NCBI GenBank assembly: GCA_029379385.1
Contig: CM055615.1
Location: 2,170,001 to 2,234,000 of the forward strand
DNA from: Quillaja saponaria
Lineage: Eukaryota > Streptophyta > Magnoliopsida > Fabales > Quillajaceae
DNA length: 64,000 bases
Reading direction: 5' to 3'
Shown: piece by piece, positions 48,421 to 60,900 of the stretch
How the letters are laid out: every line of letters starts with the position of its first letter
Numbering within the stretch: the first letter of the stretch is position 1
The notes under the pieces: generated by a model
Seen by the model: only the letters and a program-made list of their open reading frames with translations
Told to the model about the DNA's origin: nothing
Databases searched by the model: none
Position numbers and translations under genes: made by a program

Positions 48421-48642
48421 ATGCAGATTATTTTAATCAATGTAATGAAATTAACAACATTACAGAAGAACATTTGTTTTTCTTGCATTATTGTTGCACT
48501 TTTAAGACATTGCTGTTATGTATTCATCATGCAAATGGCCCTCAACTGTTCCTGCTACAAACCACCTAATTATCAAAATGTGTTTTCAAAGATCTTTCTT
48601 CTACTTGCATGGATTCAACCCTTTCGTGGGAGGGTCACTGTT

Positions 48643-48735
48643 GGGTCAGGATTGGATAATCTGCATCCTGAGGTTTAGATCAATATTCTTGTTGTTTGTA
48701 GTCCTTGGGATGCAGATTATCTCTTCCTTACTGCC
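48643..48735 (+). ncRNA. MIR2111: MIR2111 hairpin, copy 4
   Basis: The mature sequence lies at 48657-48677 and the star at 48701-48721, with the same sequences as copy 3. The loop differs slightly (TTCTTGTTGTTTGTA), and the lower stem differs by a few bases. It is the product of the local tandem duplication. Copies 3 and 4 could lie on one primary transcript or have separate promoters. I found no PHR1-type GNATATNC site in the stretches I checked around the cluster. Confidence 0.92.
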
Positions 48736-48840
48736 AATGCAGAATATTTTAAATATCAATGTAATGAAAATAACTACATTGCAGAAGAACATTTATGTCG
48801 TTCTTACATTATTTTTGCACTTTTAAGCCATTGCTGTTGT

Positions 48841-51680
48841 ATACCAAAGAACAACTAGATCAGGTATCATACAGTACAGTGCATCCAGTGATTGCCAAGG
48901 ATAGTTCGAGAAGGTGCAGTTCTTGAAATGATGTCTTGTTCTTTGGGACTGTTGGTCATGGTCAACATATATACACCCTGGTTAAACAAGGGAAAAAAAA
49001 TGGAGAATAATCTTATGGAGTTGCCACTAAGTAGTTGAAGTAAACCGTTGAACATTCTTTATTTGGATTTAACTATTAATAGCCTCAGCTATAAAATCAA
49101 TTGACTGAGAAATTATTTCCTTATTAACAATTAGAAAGAACAAACATACTACAAAGCAGGAATGAGACTTGGTTTAACTTGTACACAAGCACTAAATACT
49201 GATAGACCTAGAGCAGTAACAACTGATAGGGTTCTGAATTTTCCAAGTTATAACACTTGGATATCTTTATTTCAATCGCTGAACAAAACCACTCTTAGTG
49301 AGGTGTCCAAAGGCCATGTATCAGTGTATCACACAGGACTATTGCAGGGACAGAAAAACATAACTATTATGTTGCATTAGATGACTGGCTGCTAATTGCT
49401 GCCTAAATAATGAAAATGAAAGGAGTAGGTATTCGTATGTGTTGCCTGTTTACTGGCTCCAGGTCCAACTTCTTTGGAGCAAACACTACAGCAACCTTTC
49501 TTACCCAAAAAAAAAAAAAAAACACTATAGCAACCTACTTAAAGTTCTCTTCAAAAAGAAGTAAAATAATTAAGAAGGAATTCTGCTTTTGCCACCTCTA
49601 TTCGTTTGTTAAGATTTTTCTACAAATTTGCAGGATAAGATTGAACCTACCCCATCCTGGCCATCCCCACTACTTTAAAAGAAAATAAAAGAATAAAAAA
49701 AGAAAAAAGAATCTCATGCTATAATAAATTGCTTATTCAGCACCATACTTCACTTTTTTTTTCCAATCAAAAGGCAGGTCTACCTCTTCAAACAGCCTGA
49801 TTATAAGCCTTACATAAAAGCTTACATCTGATATTATAAAGGAAACATTTTCCAGACTCTCTGGAATAAAGTAAAATTCTTGAGATTACTCAATTTCTTT
49901 TTCCATATTTTTCTACAGAAGAGGATGGAGGATGGGACTTGTTTTTTCTCCCAAGTGGGCCAAGTCCCACCCACATTTGTCCAGCATAGGAAGAATACAA
50001 ATATTAGTACAACTTTTGCCATAAATCTTAATATTTGGTCTGCATTCCCGCATTAATTTTGAAGAACAGAATTCAAGCCTAGTATTCATCAATGGTCCCA
50101 AGTATTCGTATGATTCTGATTACTATTCATTACCAAGCATTTCACAGTTCTGATACACAAATAATTACTATTCGATTACTCTAATGCTTAGAATTGAGTC
50201 AGTAGTAAATATTCCAGTTTGATCCTCAGTTTTTCATAATAATAACAAGAAAGACTTATCTTTTCCCTTTGCATTTGCAGAAAAGGCAAACTTAAATAGG
50301 AAATGACAATCAGACCTGTTTGATGTAATGATCAATGGATTTACAATCAGAAACTTCATGTAAAGCAAGAGCACCGGTAAGCCAACTCCATGACATGACT
50401 GTGCATCACCTCTGACATGTCAATTTCATGCACCACAGATTTTCATTTTCCCTCCAACATCTTAATCAGTTTGTCACTTCTGGGTTCTGGCCCTGCAATA
50501 GCCATGCAAGTGCAAACTAGAATGAAATTGCTCTGAAAAGCATAACTTGGTGGTCAGAGGTTGGAACTTTGAAACATACAGTGATATTTTGCATTTTGTT
50601 TACTTTCTCCTTCCCTGTGGATCGAAAAAAAATTCCTTGTTTTTCCATTTGAAACATGAAAAATTGTATGCATTAACAGTTGATACTATCGAAACAGTTA
50701 TATCGTAAATATCTTTGATAGGGGCAAGCATCCACTGGTTAAATTGTCATAGTTTCTTACTGATTCCAAATGACTGGTCGTGATTGGTCTCAAAAAATTT
50801 GCAGGGTCACAAGTTAGATTCGTTGGTGATTGATGCCTCCTTATTTGAAAGGGAAGTGGTCCCATATTGCATAGACATGATGCAATAATGTAACAAGGAG
50901 CTTTTGAGACTAGGCTTTATTTATTTTTATTTTTAAATAAATGGTTGAGAAGATTCCAATCTGAAAATGATCTGAAGGCAGGTAGTGCTTCTAATTCAGA
51001 ACATTAATGCAGCAGAAAAATGGTTCTCCTACAGCTTTACCAGCTTAATTGTCAAGCCCAGCTGTTATCTGTTACATGTAAAATTAAACTACAGAAAAAA
51101 TTTAGATTAGGTGACTTCATGCAAAATTATTCTCCAGGACAGCATTTCAAGATTTCAATCAAAATCAATAGAAAAGATGCTATTGCAAAAGACAAACCAA
51201 ACCAGACGTTCAAGAATTCCAGTAGCTTCTGTATAAACATTTACATCATACACAAGTAAAGAATTACAACTACGATGAAATTAGTCTAGAAAAATTTCCT
51301 AGTTATCCTAGAGAAATTGCATAATTAGTAGGACCATGCTTCACTTCAGCAAGTACCGAATACACCTCCACAAAGAATATGTAAAATTCTAAACGGACCT
51401 AATTGCAACAATCATATGCATATTTCTCTCCTGAGAAAACCCACTTCCAGGAATTTGAAATTTTGGAGAATTCAAATTCAAAACCAAGAAAACGGCTAGT
51501 TTTCAATCCCCCCAAACCAATTTCTAATGCAGAAAACCCTAATTTTCTGTGCTCCAAAATTTCCTATAATATTGGTATAGTTGGTATACACCCAAAGAGA
51601 AAGAGTGAGTATACACAAAATCACAAAACCCACAATAAATTAGATTATATTTTCAAAAATTACCCCCGTTCAATTCAATT
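48841..51680. other. Intergenic region between MIR2111 and the DUF617 gene
   Basis: No gene, transposon or RNA is recognised. The open frames here are 62-94 aa and of ordinary AT-rich composition. The right end probably includes the 3' untranslated region of the minus-strand DUF617 gene. Confidence 0.45.
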
Positions 51681-52441
51681 TCATTGAGAAATTCCATTCC
51701 TGGATCGGAGTAAGAAAACAATGAGATCTTGACCCGGGCACTCGTCCGCGTTAATGAGATGAAACGACTCCGAGTCAGCACTGCCCACCACGTGCTCATA
51801 ATTAGCCCTCATGTACATGAGCTCCGACGACGACGGGGATCCAAACACTGAAGGTATTGCTCCGGCTCCGACCGTTGTAGATTGTATCATCTTGAGGATA
51901 AACCGAACCCTCTCACTCGCTTTCCTCTTCTCTGCGAACCCAAGTTTTCGGCCATTGCAATACATTGTCCATACTGGGACAGAGTGCAGTGGGCAGGACT
52001 CGAGCTCGGATCGATTGCATTCGAGGGCGATCCGGACAAGTCCGCAGCGCATTTCTTGGACAAGCTGGTGGGTGCAGATGGAGAGCTCAAGAAGCAGAAT
52101 GGGTTTTGTGGAAAGACGGTCATGTTGGATGCAGAACCAGACATGTCTGCGACGGTGGCCGAAGATGGTGCCAATGACCATTGATTTAGAAGGGCGAGGT
52201 GGGGCTAGTGTCGTGTTGATGACGGCGCTGTCATTGGATCCAACAGTGGATGATTGAGAATCTTGGTCTTGATTCTGGGTTTCCTGGTTGTCTTCTCCTC
52301 TGGTATATCGTCTCGGAGCGAAGTGCTAAGGCGTTTCTTGTTAGGGGTGGTGGTGGGTTTGGTGTGAATGTCTGAGGACTTTGCCGTGGTGGGAAAGAAG
52401 CAGGGGAGGAGGAACCGACGGAAGGCGTCGATTTTGGCCAT
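51681..52441 (-). CDS. MIZU-KUSSEI1-like protein (DUF617), apparent 1-nt frameshift
   Basis: A plant-specific family. Arabidopsis MIZ1 is needed for root hydrotropism; the biochemical role is unclear. ATG at 52441 gives MAKIDAFRRFLLPCFFPTTA, KKRLSTSLRDDIPEEKTT, the normal N terminus. Near 52284-52300 the expected frame shifts, and the next in-frame sequence is NQETQNQDQDSQSSTVGS, then PPRPSKSMVIGTIFGHRR, HVWFCIQHDRLSTKPILLLE, MRCGLVRIALECNR, VPVWTMYCNGRKLGF and YMRANYEHVVGSADSESFHL, ending SRNGISQ with TGA at 51681-51683. The span is 761 nt, one short of a multiple of three, so a single missing base explains the break. The DUF617 core is otherwise intact and intronless, as usual. Either a sequencing error, a recent pseudogene, or initiation at the internal ATG (52181) is possible. 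Confidence 0.85.
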
Positions 52442-52596
52442 GGGTTAATCAATTTCTTGACTAAATTGTTGAGAAAGGAGGTTTTGGGGTCGATAGGAAA
52501 GACGATCACAGCAAAAGGACTCAACTTTTGCGAAGAGACTTCTCTCTGGGTATGGGGTTTGGTTTGGGCATGGTGATAAGATACGGGCATATAGGA

Positions 52597-52605
52597 TATA
52601 TATAG
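52597..52605 (-). promoter_or_regulatory. TATA box of the DUF617 gene
   Basis: CTATATATA on the minus strand lies about 155 bases upstream of the ATG at 52441, implying a leader of about 120-130 nt. Assigned by consensus and position. Confidence 0.5.
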
Positions 52606-53034
52606 TGACTTAGAGAGAGATAGAGATTGGCGGGAAGTAATATAGCCGTTACAATTGTGCTTCTTTTGGTTGGGCAAGACATCTCTGCAGGCAAAAGAGA
52701 GGTTTGTGCAAGCTTAACACCATAATTATTCAACTAGAAGTTTTTTATTTATTTTTCCCTCTCTCTCACTTTTCATTTCCAGTGGTAGTTTTTTAGTTAT
52801 TCATATTCAAGTATATCATCATAATGCCTACCTTAGGAGTAGCTTTGAGAGCAAGATAGTTTAATGTATGCTAACGTGAGTGCATGTCCTAACCATATGC
52901 TTAACAAGGAAGATGAAGAAACATCGAGTTTATGCAATTTTAATTTTGGTTTGGTAGGTCAGCAATCAAAATACAACACGAGGCCATTCTTCTGTTAGTC
53001 AACTAGAAAGGAAACATTACTTACAGAAATCATT
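52606..53034. other. Spacer upstream of the DUF617 gene
   Basis: This is the promoter region of the minus-strand DUF617 gene and the flank of the NPF pseudogene. I see no further gene. Confidence 0.5.
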
Positions 53035-55075
53035 TCAATATACAAATCCGCTTTCTTCAACTTTTGATTTGTTTTCACTTGATTTCAGTAGCTTTTCCTT
53101 GGACAAGTAGCGGGATGCAAAGAACTTAAAGTAGAATAAACTCACTGTTGCTAGAGCGGCAATGGTATACTAATAATACTCGAGCCTATCCTTGTTAAGG
53201 TCATTGCCTCCTAGCCATGGTGATTTTCTAGTCACTTTGACTACGATATTGACAGTGATGGAGCTTAGATAGCTTGCAATGGATAAGCTGAGAAAGAAGA
53301 CTGCCCCACCCATAGTCTTCAGGCTTTCTGGAAAGTGTGTGGTCAATAACTCCATCATGGTAATAGCAGCAAAGGCTTCAACCAAACTTGATACGGCAAA
53401 TTGATGAATGAGCCAGGCAACACTGTGGGGTGATTCAAGTGAGCCAGCTTCTAATGCTGATTTTCAGAGCACATCCTCTATGAGCCCTCCTACCACGATG
53501 CACAGAATTGACATCACAATCCCAATGCTAATTCTTACCTCCATCGACAACCTTAAATCCTTTTTGCCTGTTTTCTTTGCCCAAGGAACATAGATGCACT
53601 CATATGTGTATATCCACGTTGAGAGTGCAATCATTGGTGTGAGACCCATCCATGCTGGTGGAACTTGGAAATTGGGTCCAATTGATTTGTTGATCTGGAT
53701 TGCTTGAAGGATCCCTAATGAGTTCATTTGTGTCATGGCCAGGAAACAGCCAATTGCTGAAAGCCAAACAGGCAGAGTACCTACTATGCCTTTTAGTTGT
53801 TCTACTTGTTGCACGCTACACAATCTCCTTCTGTTTGTGGGCTTGCCTTCCTTATCAAGCTCACTTGGGTTAGGGATTATGTCAGCCTTATCTAGCCATA
53901 TAAACCTATTGGTATGAGCAAGCTTTGCCATCCGTGGCTCTGGTCCATCAATGGGCGGGTCATAAAAGGATTGCTCAAGAGCTTCCCCTACAGTTTGGTT
54001 ACATTTTCTACAGGATGCTGTAATCACTCTTGCCAAGTCTGAAACAATGCTTCCTTGGGGCTTCATGCGAATGTTAAGTGTGGCATCCAATTAAGAAAAT
54101 GATTGTGGAGAGTGCAAAGCAACCAGTTGGGATGGCAAAACCTATTAACCAGCCAACATGAGTCTGGACATACACAACAGCAGTGAGAGCCACCAAAAGC
54201 GATGCTGTGAATAACAAATACCACCAATTGCAGAATTTTTCAGGTTGTGCTCTTCCTGTGTCTGTTCTGCTATCAAACTGATCAGCTCCAAAAGCAAATC
54301 TGCAGGGTCTAAGGCATCTAGTACCAATAGCAATTAATCCAAGACCCAGATACAGGACACCAAGCTGCCAACTGTGGGGCTGTGGGCAATTAATTTGGCC
54401 ATGGCAGGTGGGAGGTCTTTATACACATATACCTGCAGTTAAGTGTCATGGCCCCCATGCCCTGTTAAATTGAACGTTAATGTTCATAAAACTTTGTAAG
54501 TAATAGTCATATATAAAACCAGAGGCAGGAGATGAGATAGTTCATCATGCATGCACATTACTGAACAGTGTAATGTTATTTTACATGACATTTATATCTG
54601 CAAGTGTAACCAAAAGAATTTGAATTGCAAAATTTCAAAAGTAAGCAGACACTGGCCAGGAAAGATGCAATAGAGCCAACAACGAGCACGCTGAACTTCC
54701 CTAAAAAAGCATCAGCAACATAACCGCCGGCTAATGGCAGAAAGTTGGTGAAACCAGACCAGATATTGAAGACATCTGTAGGCACTATTATGTCTATGTT
54801 GTATTGAGTATGGAAATACACAACCAAATTGGCTATCAAACTCATTGAAGCCAACTTCTCGAAGGTCTTGTTTCCTGGAATCAAACAAAACAGAATCATG
54901 AAACACATACAAACATGCAGAAATAATATGACGAAGAAGAATGCATGTTTCAATGCTTACTGAGAATGTATTTGGTAGCATTCCATCCTCCTAGTTCTCT
55001 TCTTGGGGAAGAAGAAGGAGAAGGAGGGCTAGAAGAATTTTGGTCCTGAGAAGAAGTATAGTTATGATTCACCAT
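53035..55075 (-). pseudogene. NPF2-type NRT1/PTR transporter pseudogene
   Basis: Exon 1 (55075-54961) encodes MVNHNYTSSQDQNSSSPPSP to ELGGWNATKYIL. Exon 2 (from 54874) has TFEKLASMSLIANLVVYFHT and DVFNIWSGFTNFLPLAGGYV. Exon 3 (54461-53035) carries the remainder, such as FAFGADQFDSRTDTG, FCNWWYLLFTASLLVALTAV, MTQMNSLGILQAIQ, LSLSIASYLSSITVNIV and the end VEESGFVY with TGA at 53037-53035. Lesions seen are a frameshift between 54440 and 54395, a second near 54075-54085 that runs into TAA, a TGA at 53466-53464 and a TAG at 53172-53170. The first-helix motif is NKTFEK. The sequence style fits NPF2 (NAXT-like) members rather than NPF5, so it is not a copy of the intact gene at 2.5-6.1 kb. Confidence 0.9.
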
Positions 55076-57955
55076 CCCCCTTCTTTCTTCTTTCTCTCCC
55101 ACTCTTTCCTTATTAAAATTTTGCAAACGAGTTATAAAAGATTTTCAGGTCTCATTCCTAGTATTTAGAGGAAATTGATCCAATTGCCTTACTAATCACA
55201 CAGCTCATTTTCAATGAGTCCACATTCTAAATTTGGGGGTCAAAGATGACAAATCTCTTTAAATTGGCTGATTAGTCATATACTTATGACTTTTTTTTTG
55301 TTGCTAAAATAGAAGAGCAACTCCTTATATTTGACGAAAGGCTTCGAAGAGATGATACCTAGCACCGTGGATTTAGAGAAAAAAAAAATTCAGTGGGACA
55401 ACATAGATACGAGCCAAAATTGACAATTACCACCATACAAAGGTATATAATAATTTTTTTAAAATATATAAGAACAAGTTATCTATTTTTCGTTAATGAA
55501 AACGTCTTTTTTCCTTGTCTGGTTTTAATCATAGGACGCCTGTTGGACCTGAGACTACAGCATGGTCTCCTTCTCCGTGACCCGAATATCTCTTCAATTA
55601 CTTTGTTGTATCCTAATATATATATATTAATTTTTGTGGCGCATTAGTCCAATCTATAAAACCAAAAAATAACATAATATTTACAAATTTAAGAAAGAAA
55701 AAAAAAATGAGACTATGAAACTCAAAATAATATTTTTGGAACATTCTGAATGACAAAAAAAAAAATTATTTATAATTGTAGCAGTGAAATGTAATATTAA
55801 CGTGTGATACTAAATTTAAAGAAATAGTCTTGGTAAGACATGTAGGGTGGTAATGAGTCAAATTAGCTCATGAGTTACTTGTTAAGGGCTGGGATCGAGC
55901 TTGACTCATTTTCTAAACAACTCAATCTTGAAATTTATTTTGAGCTTGTTTAGTAAAACGAGCCAAGCTCAATCTTTTCAAAACTCGGCCTGCAAACTTA
56001 TGAGCCAGCTCATTTAATATTATTTATATATAAATTTTTAAGAAATCTATTGAGATAGAAAATTTAACATAATTTATAACTTGGTTTGGTGATCAGATAT
56101 ACAAAGGATTACTAAATAGGTCTTGGGTTCAACTTCTTTTTCCTAAACTAATTGAGCTTAGGGTCAAAGCTTGACTCGTTGTCACCTCTAAACATGTTTG
56201 ACAAAGCATGTAAGTTGTTTGTTATATAAAATCATCTTTGTTTCAAAGTGTTAAAATGATGACGAAATTAAGATGGATGATGGAAGAAAGAAAATAGATT
56301 TTTTTTTTTGGTAGGTTAGTATTGAATTTAACAAGATTTTATAAATTATATATACGATTGTAACTATTGTTAATTTTATTTTATGTTAGTAAGATTTTAA
56401 TAATAATAATTATAATACCAACTAAATTGAAAAATCCAGAGAGTTAAAATCTAACTGGTTTTAGATATGATTTTTTTTATTTTGGTTTATTTTTTATATT
56501 TCATTTGAATTGTGTTTAACGTCCCTAACATGTATTATTAACCGAAATAGTTTGAGTTGAAAGAAGGCATCAATCAAAATCTTATTGAATACCATAACTT
56601 TCTTTAGTAATATTTATAATAAAATTTCCTTTACTATTATATATTAAAATTATTCATGATTGTGCACTTGAGATTTGCAAGAAAAATAACATTGTGACTA
56701 TTTGATTTTTCTTTCACAACAGAATCAAAAATAAAAATAAAAATCACATAGTATAACATGCAGGAATATAAGTACGATAAAAAAATATATGCAAAGTGAA
56801 AAAAAAAAAAATTTTGAAAAGTATTTTATAAGGTCAAATTATTATAGTTTAAAATTTTTATTTTTTTAAAAAAAAAAGCATAATTTAAGAGTTATATAGA
56901 TGTGACTCACTTGCATTAAGTTAGTTTAGAACAGTATATATTTGTATATAAATTCTCACTACGAGAATGTATATATTTGATTATAACTCAGCTAAATTTA
57001 ATTATATATTCAGTAATTAGTTAGAGATTTTTTTTAATTGCAGTTAGATTTAAAAAAATAAAATAAAAATATTACAATCAGAAGAAAAAAAAAAGAATTA
57101 AGAATTTAAACTTTTTATTTATTTATTATATTTTATAATAATTAAATTTGATCAAGCAAAAATGAAAAATCTATATTGTTGCCACACTTTTTGCAGCTTC
57201 TTCGTAAGGAAGGGTAGCCTCGAGACTCGAGATTCTCAATCACTTGACCATTAGTTTTTTAAGATTAAAAAAAAAAAACATAGATATGTATCGCTCATTG
57301 ACGTGACCATTTTCTGAGGTTCCTTTCCTTAGAATCACAGAAACCTTTTTAAGTTCATGCAAATAAACATATTTTGCTTCTGGGTCATCATTGCTTTTTA
57401 ACAATATCATATGCATCTGAGAATCATGCTGAAGTTCCAAGTTCTGGAATATGGTAAAGGAGAAATAGAGAATCAAATATTGATACTAGCCTGGTCAAGA
57501 GGTCCAATATGGAAGACCACGGCATGTCATAGTTCCAGATATTGTTAATGGCTGGTGAAGAACATCCACCACAGGATCAATGTCTCCCTGGCTCGTGAAA
57601 AGGGTCTAATTCAAATGTTATCTTTCAGAAGTCTAGCATAACTGAATCATCATTTGATTTTAATGTGAAGTAGACTCCAAGCAGCAGGCACCTCAAAAAA
57701 AGTGCATCTAATGGATAATAATTCACATTTAATCGTTCTAATCACAAGAACGTTAAAAAGTTACAACATCCTATCCCCATACCGGTCGATAACCATTAAC
57801 AACCCAATTTCCCATCCCTCAAAGAATAACTGTACAAACAAATATGTTACACTTTAAAATGGGTCAAGTTATCAAGAACGATTACTAAAACTAGTCCTTA
57901 AGGGAAGATTGTTTATCCTCGCGTTTCAAAAGGGTTATCAAGGACGTTGCTAAAA
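55076..57955. other. AT-rich intergenic region between the NPF pseudogene and ATG1
   Basis: This contains the complete MITE at 55843-56190. The rest is very AT-rich, with poly(A) and poly(T) runs at 56.7-57.1 kb. The 78-aa minus-strand frame near 57.3 kb (DDPEAKYVYLHELKKVSVIL) shows no domain I recognise. Confidence 0.45.
55843..56190 (+). mobile_element. hAT-type MITE, copy 2 (both ends present)
   Basis: The left end TAGGGTGGTAATGAGTC and the reverse complement of the right end (TAGAGGTGACAACGAGTC) are terminal inverted repeats. Flanks GACATG and AACATG look like a target-site duplication with one change. The body matches the element at 7092-7425. There is no coding capacity, so mobilisation would need a hAT transposase elsewhere. 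Confidence 0.75.
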
Positions 57956-57999
57956 CTAGTCCTTACGGGCACATTGTTTATCCTCACATTTCAGAAGGG
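57868..57999. repeat. 66-bp tandem duplication over the ATG1 stop codon
   Basis: Units 57868-57933 and 57934-57999 share GTTATCAAG-ACG, CTAAAACTAGTCCTTA-GGG and ATTGTTTATCCTC, with about 8 differences. The stop codon (57958-57956) and the last coding triplets of ATG1 fall in the unit at 57934-57999. Confidence 0.9.
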
Positions 58000-60900
58000 T
58001 CATTTGCTGGGATCTCAAATACCCTTGCCTGTTATTAAGAATATCAATGTAGGTTTTGAGCCTATACCGGTCTGAATTTGTGAGTGAGAATGGCGGGTTA
58101 AGAATAAGGGATGGCGCTTCAACTAAAAGGAAAACCAACAAACCCACAGCTTTTGAATACAATGCAGCTGCCCTTTCCACATCACCCATGAGCTCTTCAA
58201 CCTGCCAATCATACATATGAAAACAATCTTCAGTGGAAATATAGATTAACCCATCTAATCCTAGACTTCATTATCTTTTATCATCCATCATATTACAAGT
58301 TTCATATAGATCTTGGCTTGAAAGTAATTTAGAATTTATTTACTCAAACAATTAGTTTGCACAGTATTTTTGTTATCCCTATTGTCCCTCTAGCTACTAA
58401 GCTGACTTAATCAGAGAAGAAAACATTGGGGAATACCATGATAACATTTCATGTATCGTATTATTTTTACATGGGACCTATTTCCCTATTCATCTTATCT
58501 GGGATATAAGACGTTTTCCTTTTTTTGTTCCTTTCTTGTAGTGCTAAGGGGGACTTTTCCACTGTTCCACTTGCTCTCTTAATATAATTCTTTTCCATAA
58601 AAAACAATCATGTTCTTACCTGCATTTCTATCTCTGCTTATCCTTGAACACTGCCTTAAAATGTCTGGGATATTTACATGCTGCAATAAATTCACCTCTG
58701 ATTTTTCATTGTAAATGATTTTCATATGGTTACATGCATGGGAAGTCCTCCTAAATGGAAATGGGCCTATGCATGTATATCAAACGCCAACTTCACCCTA
58801 AAGCTTAAGGCACTAGGTTATAAACACATTAATGAATATATGCTCAACAAGTGTTCCCCAGTTTGCCAATGCTGGTCTTTCCCACTCACATATAACATAA
58901 CATTCCGCAATGCTCATAGTAGCAACAGCTTTAAAAATACAAAAGAACAACATATACACTCCTCTTAAGTTTCTAGTTTAAGTATTACACTTACCTAGGA
59001 TCCAGATTTGTCTCAACTTGTTATCACTAGGAAAACTGAGCCACAAATTCTTACTTTACAACTAAAATTTAAATTGCACTCACAGTGCACTAAGAAGCAC
59101 GTGTACTCCTATTTGTAAGGTGTATGGTGTACCCATTCCAGGTATGTACACGGTCCCCATAAACCGTGGGTATGCTCCGGTACTTCATGAACCAGATTTA
59201 GAATATGTACCTTTCACCAATGATGATGAAGCAAATTATGAAATTAACATTTTGTGTTTGACTATTGAGTAAAATTTGTTTTATTAGGAATTTTGTGATT
59301 TTAGTCTATACATGTAGCTTATGATTATTATGATTGTGGATTGAATTTGATGATTATTCTATTTTGGTGGAACTTAAAAATTAGAAGTCTTATGATTTAG
59401 AGATTCGATTATTGAATGGATCCTATTTTTATGGTATAAACTCATAGAAGTCATGTCTGTGATGAATGTCATAGACTCATAGTCATTATATTTTCATTTA
59501 TTACAAATTGAAGATTATTCATATTATTTAATTTAATATACCCCGGTGTACCTGTATCCTAAATTTTCCAAAAAATTCCCGTACCACATACCCAGTACCA
59601 TCTTGTTTTAGAACTTCCTAGACTGTGCATGATGGTCCAAAATACAAGAAAAATGGAAGGAAGAAGAAAATACTCACACCCCCATGTCTCCCAAAGGCTA
59701 GAGCAGATTGAAATATTGACTCCATTGCATCTGGCATCTCTGTATTTCCTGCAATTATGAAAAATTCAATATGTAGTATCCCAAATATTATTCTCATCAA
59801 ACAGAAAAAATAAAAAAAGAACAGAAAAAGTATCTGTACATTATTATTAATTTTTTTTTTAAAACTACAAGAGCCACCTCTACTAGACACACTTGTATGC
59901 ATGCACGCATAGTCTACACTGAAGACATGAACCAAGGGTCTTCTTTATTCTTTTTTGTTTTCTTTTACTTTGTGCCAATAGAGATATAACTAATTCAAAA
60001 AAAATAATCAACCTCTATTATTCTTTCCAAAAAAAGAAAGAAAAAAGAAAAAGTTGAGGTATCAATTGATTAAAAGGAAGACATAGTTAAAATAAATACT
60101 TAAAATTTTGATCTTACATGACTAAAGTACTAATGCATTGAAGCCAAATATAGATAAAATCCACTTAGGTGATAAATCAAGATAACAAAGTCATACCAGG
60201 CTCAATGGCCTTTGCAAGTTCTTCAGCATGCTCAACTTCCATGAGGAATTCCTTTTCAATTTGAGACGAAAAATCCTCAGGCCACAGAGTTTTGTCAACA
60301 TCAAGACAATCTTCTGTATTGGGATTAGGACTAACATGCTTTTTGTTACTGATCTTCCTACTTGTTGTAGTCTCTCGACTTGGACTTCCTTCCATGGCAG
60401 AGGCAGCTTTTGTATGGCATATGTGCAGTGCTTGCTTCCAAATTGCAAGAATTACAAGCTGGATTGAGAATGCTTCTAGTTGCCTTCCTACCTCAATCTT
60501 TAAGAGAGAAGCAGTGGAGACAGAGTGTGAATATTTTAAATTTTACTATTTAAAATGTAGGAAAAAAATTCTACAAAAGTATTTTGTTTAGTAGTAAACC
60601 ATTTTATTAGATTTAAGGAGAATCAAGATCTGCAGCATCAAGCACAATCCTATGGGACCAGATTTAAGTTAGTCTCGCAAATGAATCATTCTTTCTGACA
60701 CGATAGAATAGGAAATGATGAATTATGGGCTTAACATCAGATGTTCAGTGAGATACAAAAAATTTAAACAGAGCACCAACTATTACAGTGAGTGTCAATT
60801 TTATATATCTGGTAGCTAGGAGCTTGTCCCTGGCATATAAACATCTATGTCTCAAATTCAAGAGCTTCATAGCCAGACAAGACTACCATGAGTGACCTAC

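Larger units (their letters stand above)
48236..48840 (+). repeat. Tandem duplication of about 310 bp carrying MIR2111 copies 3 and 4
   Basis: Unit 1 (about 48236-48520) and unit 2 (about 48546-48840) align from CTGTTCCTGCTACAAACC and ACCTAATTATCAAAAT, through the hairpin, to AGAAGAACATTT and CACTTTTAAG-CATTGCTGTT. The offset is 310 bp at the left and 315 bp at the hairpin. Identity is high, about 85-90% by eye, outside small indels, so the event is relatively recent. Confidence 0.9.

Noticed and set aside
51811..52257. Plus-strand frames of 70-148 aa
   Set aside because: These are antisense shadows of the conserved DUF617 coding sequence.
57240..57476. 78-aa minus-strand frame with YVYLHELKKVSVIL
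   Set aside because: No known domain, AT-rich surroundings, and it is not part of ATG1, whose stop codon lies upstream in transcription at 57956.
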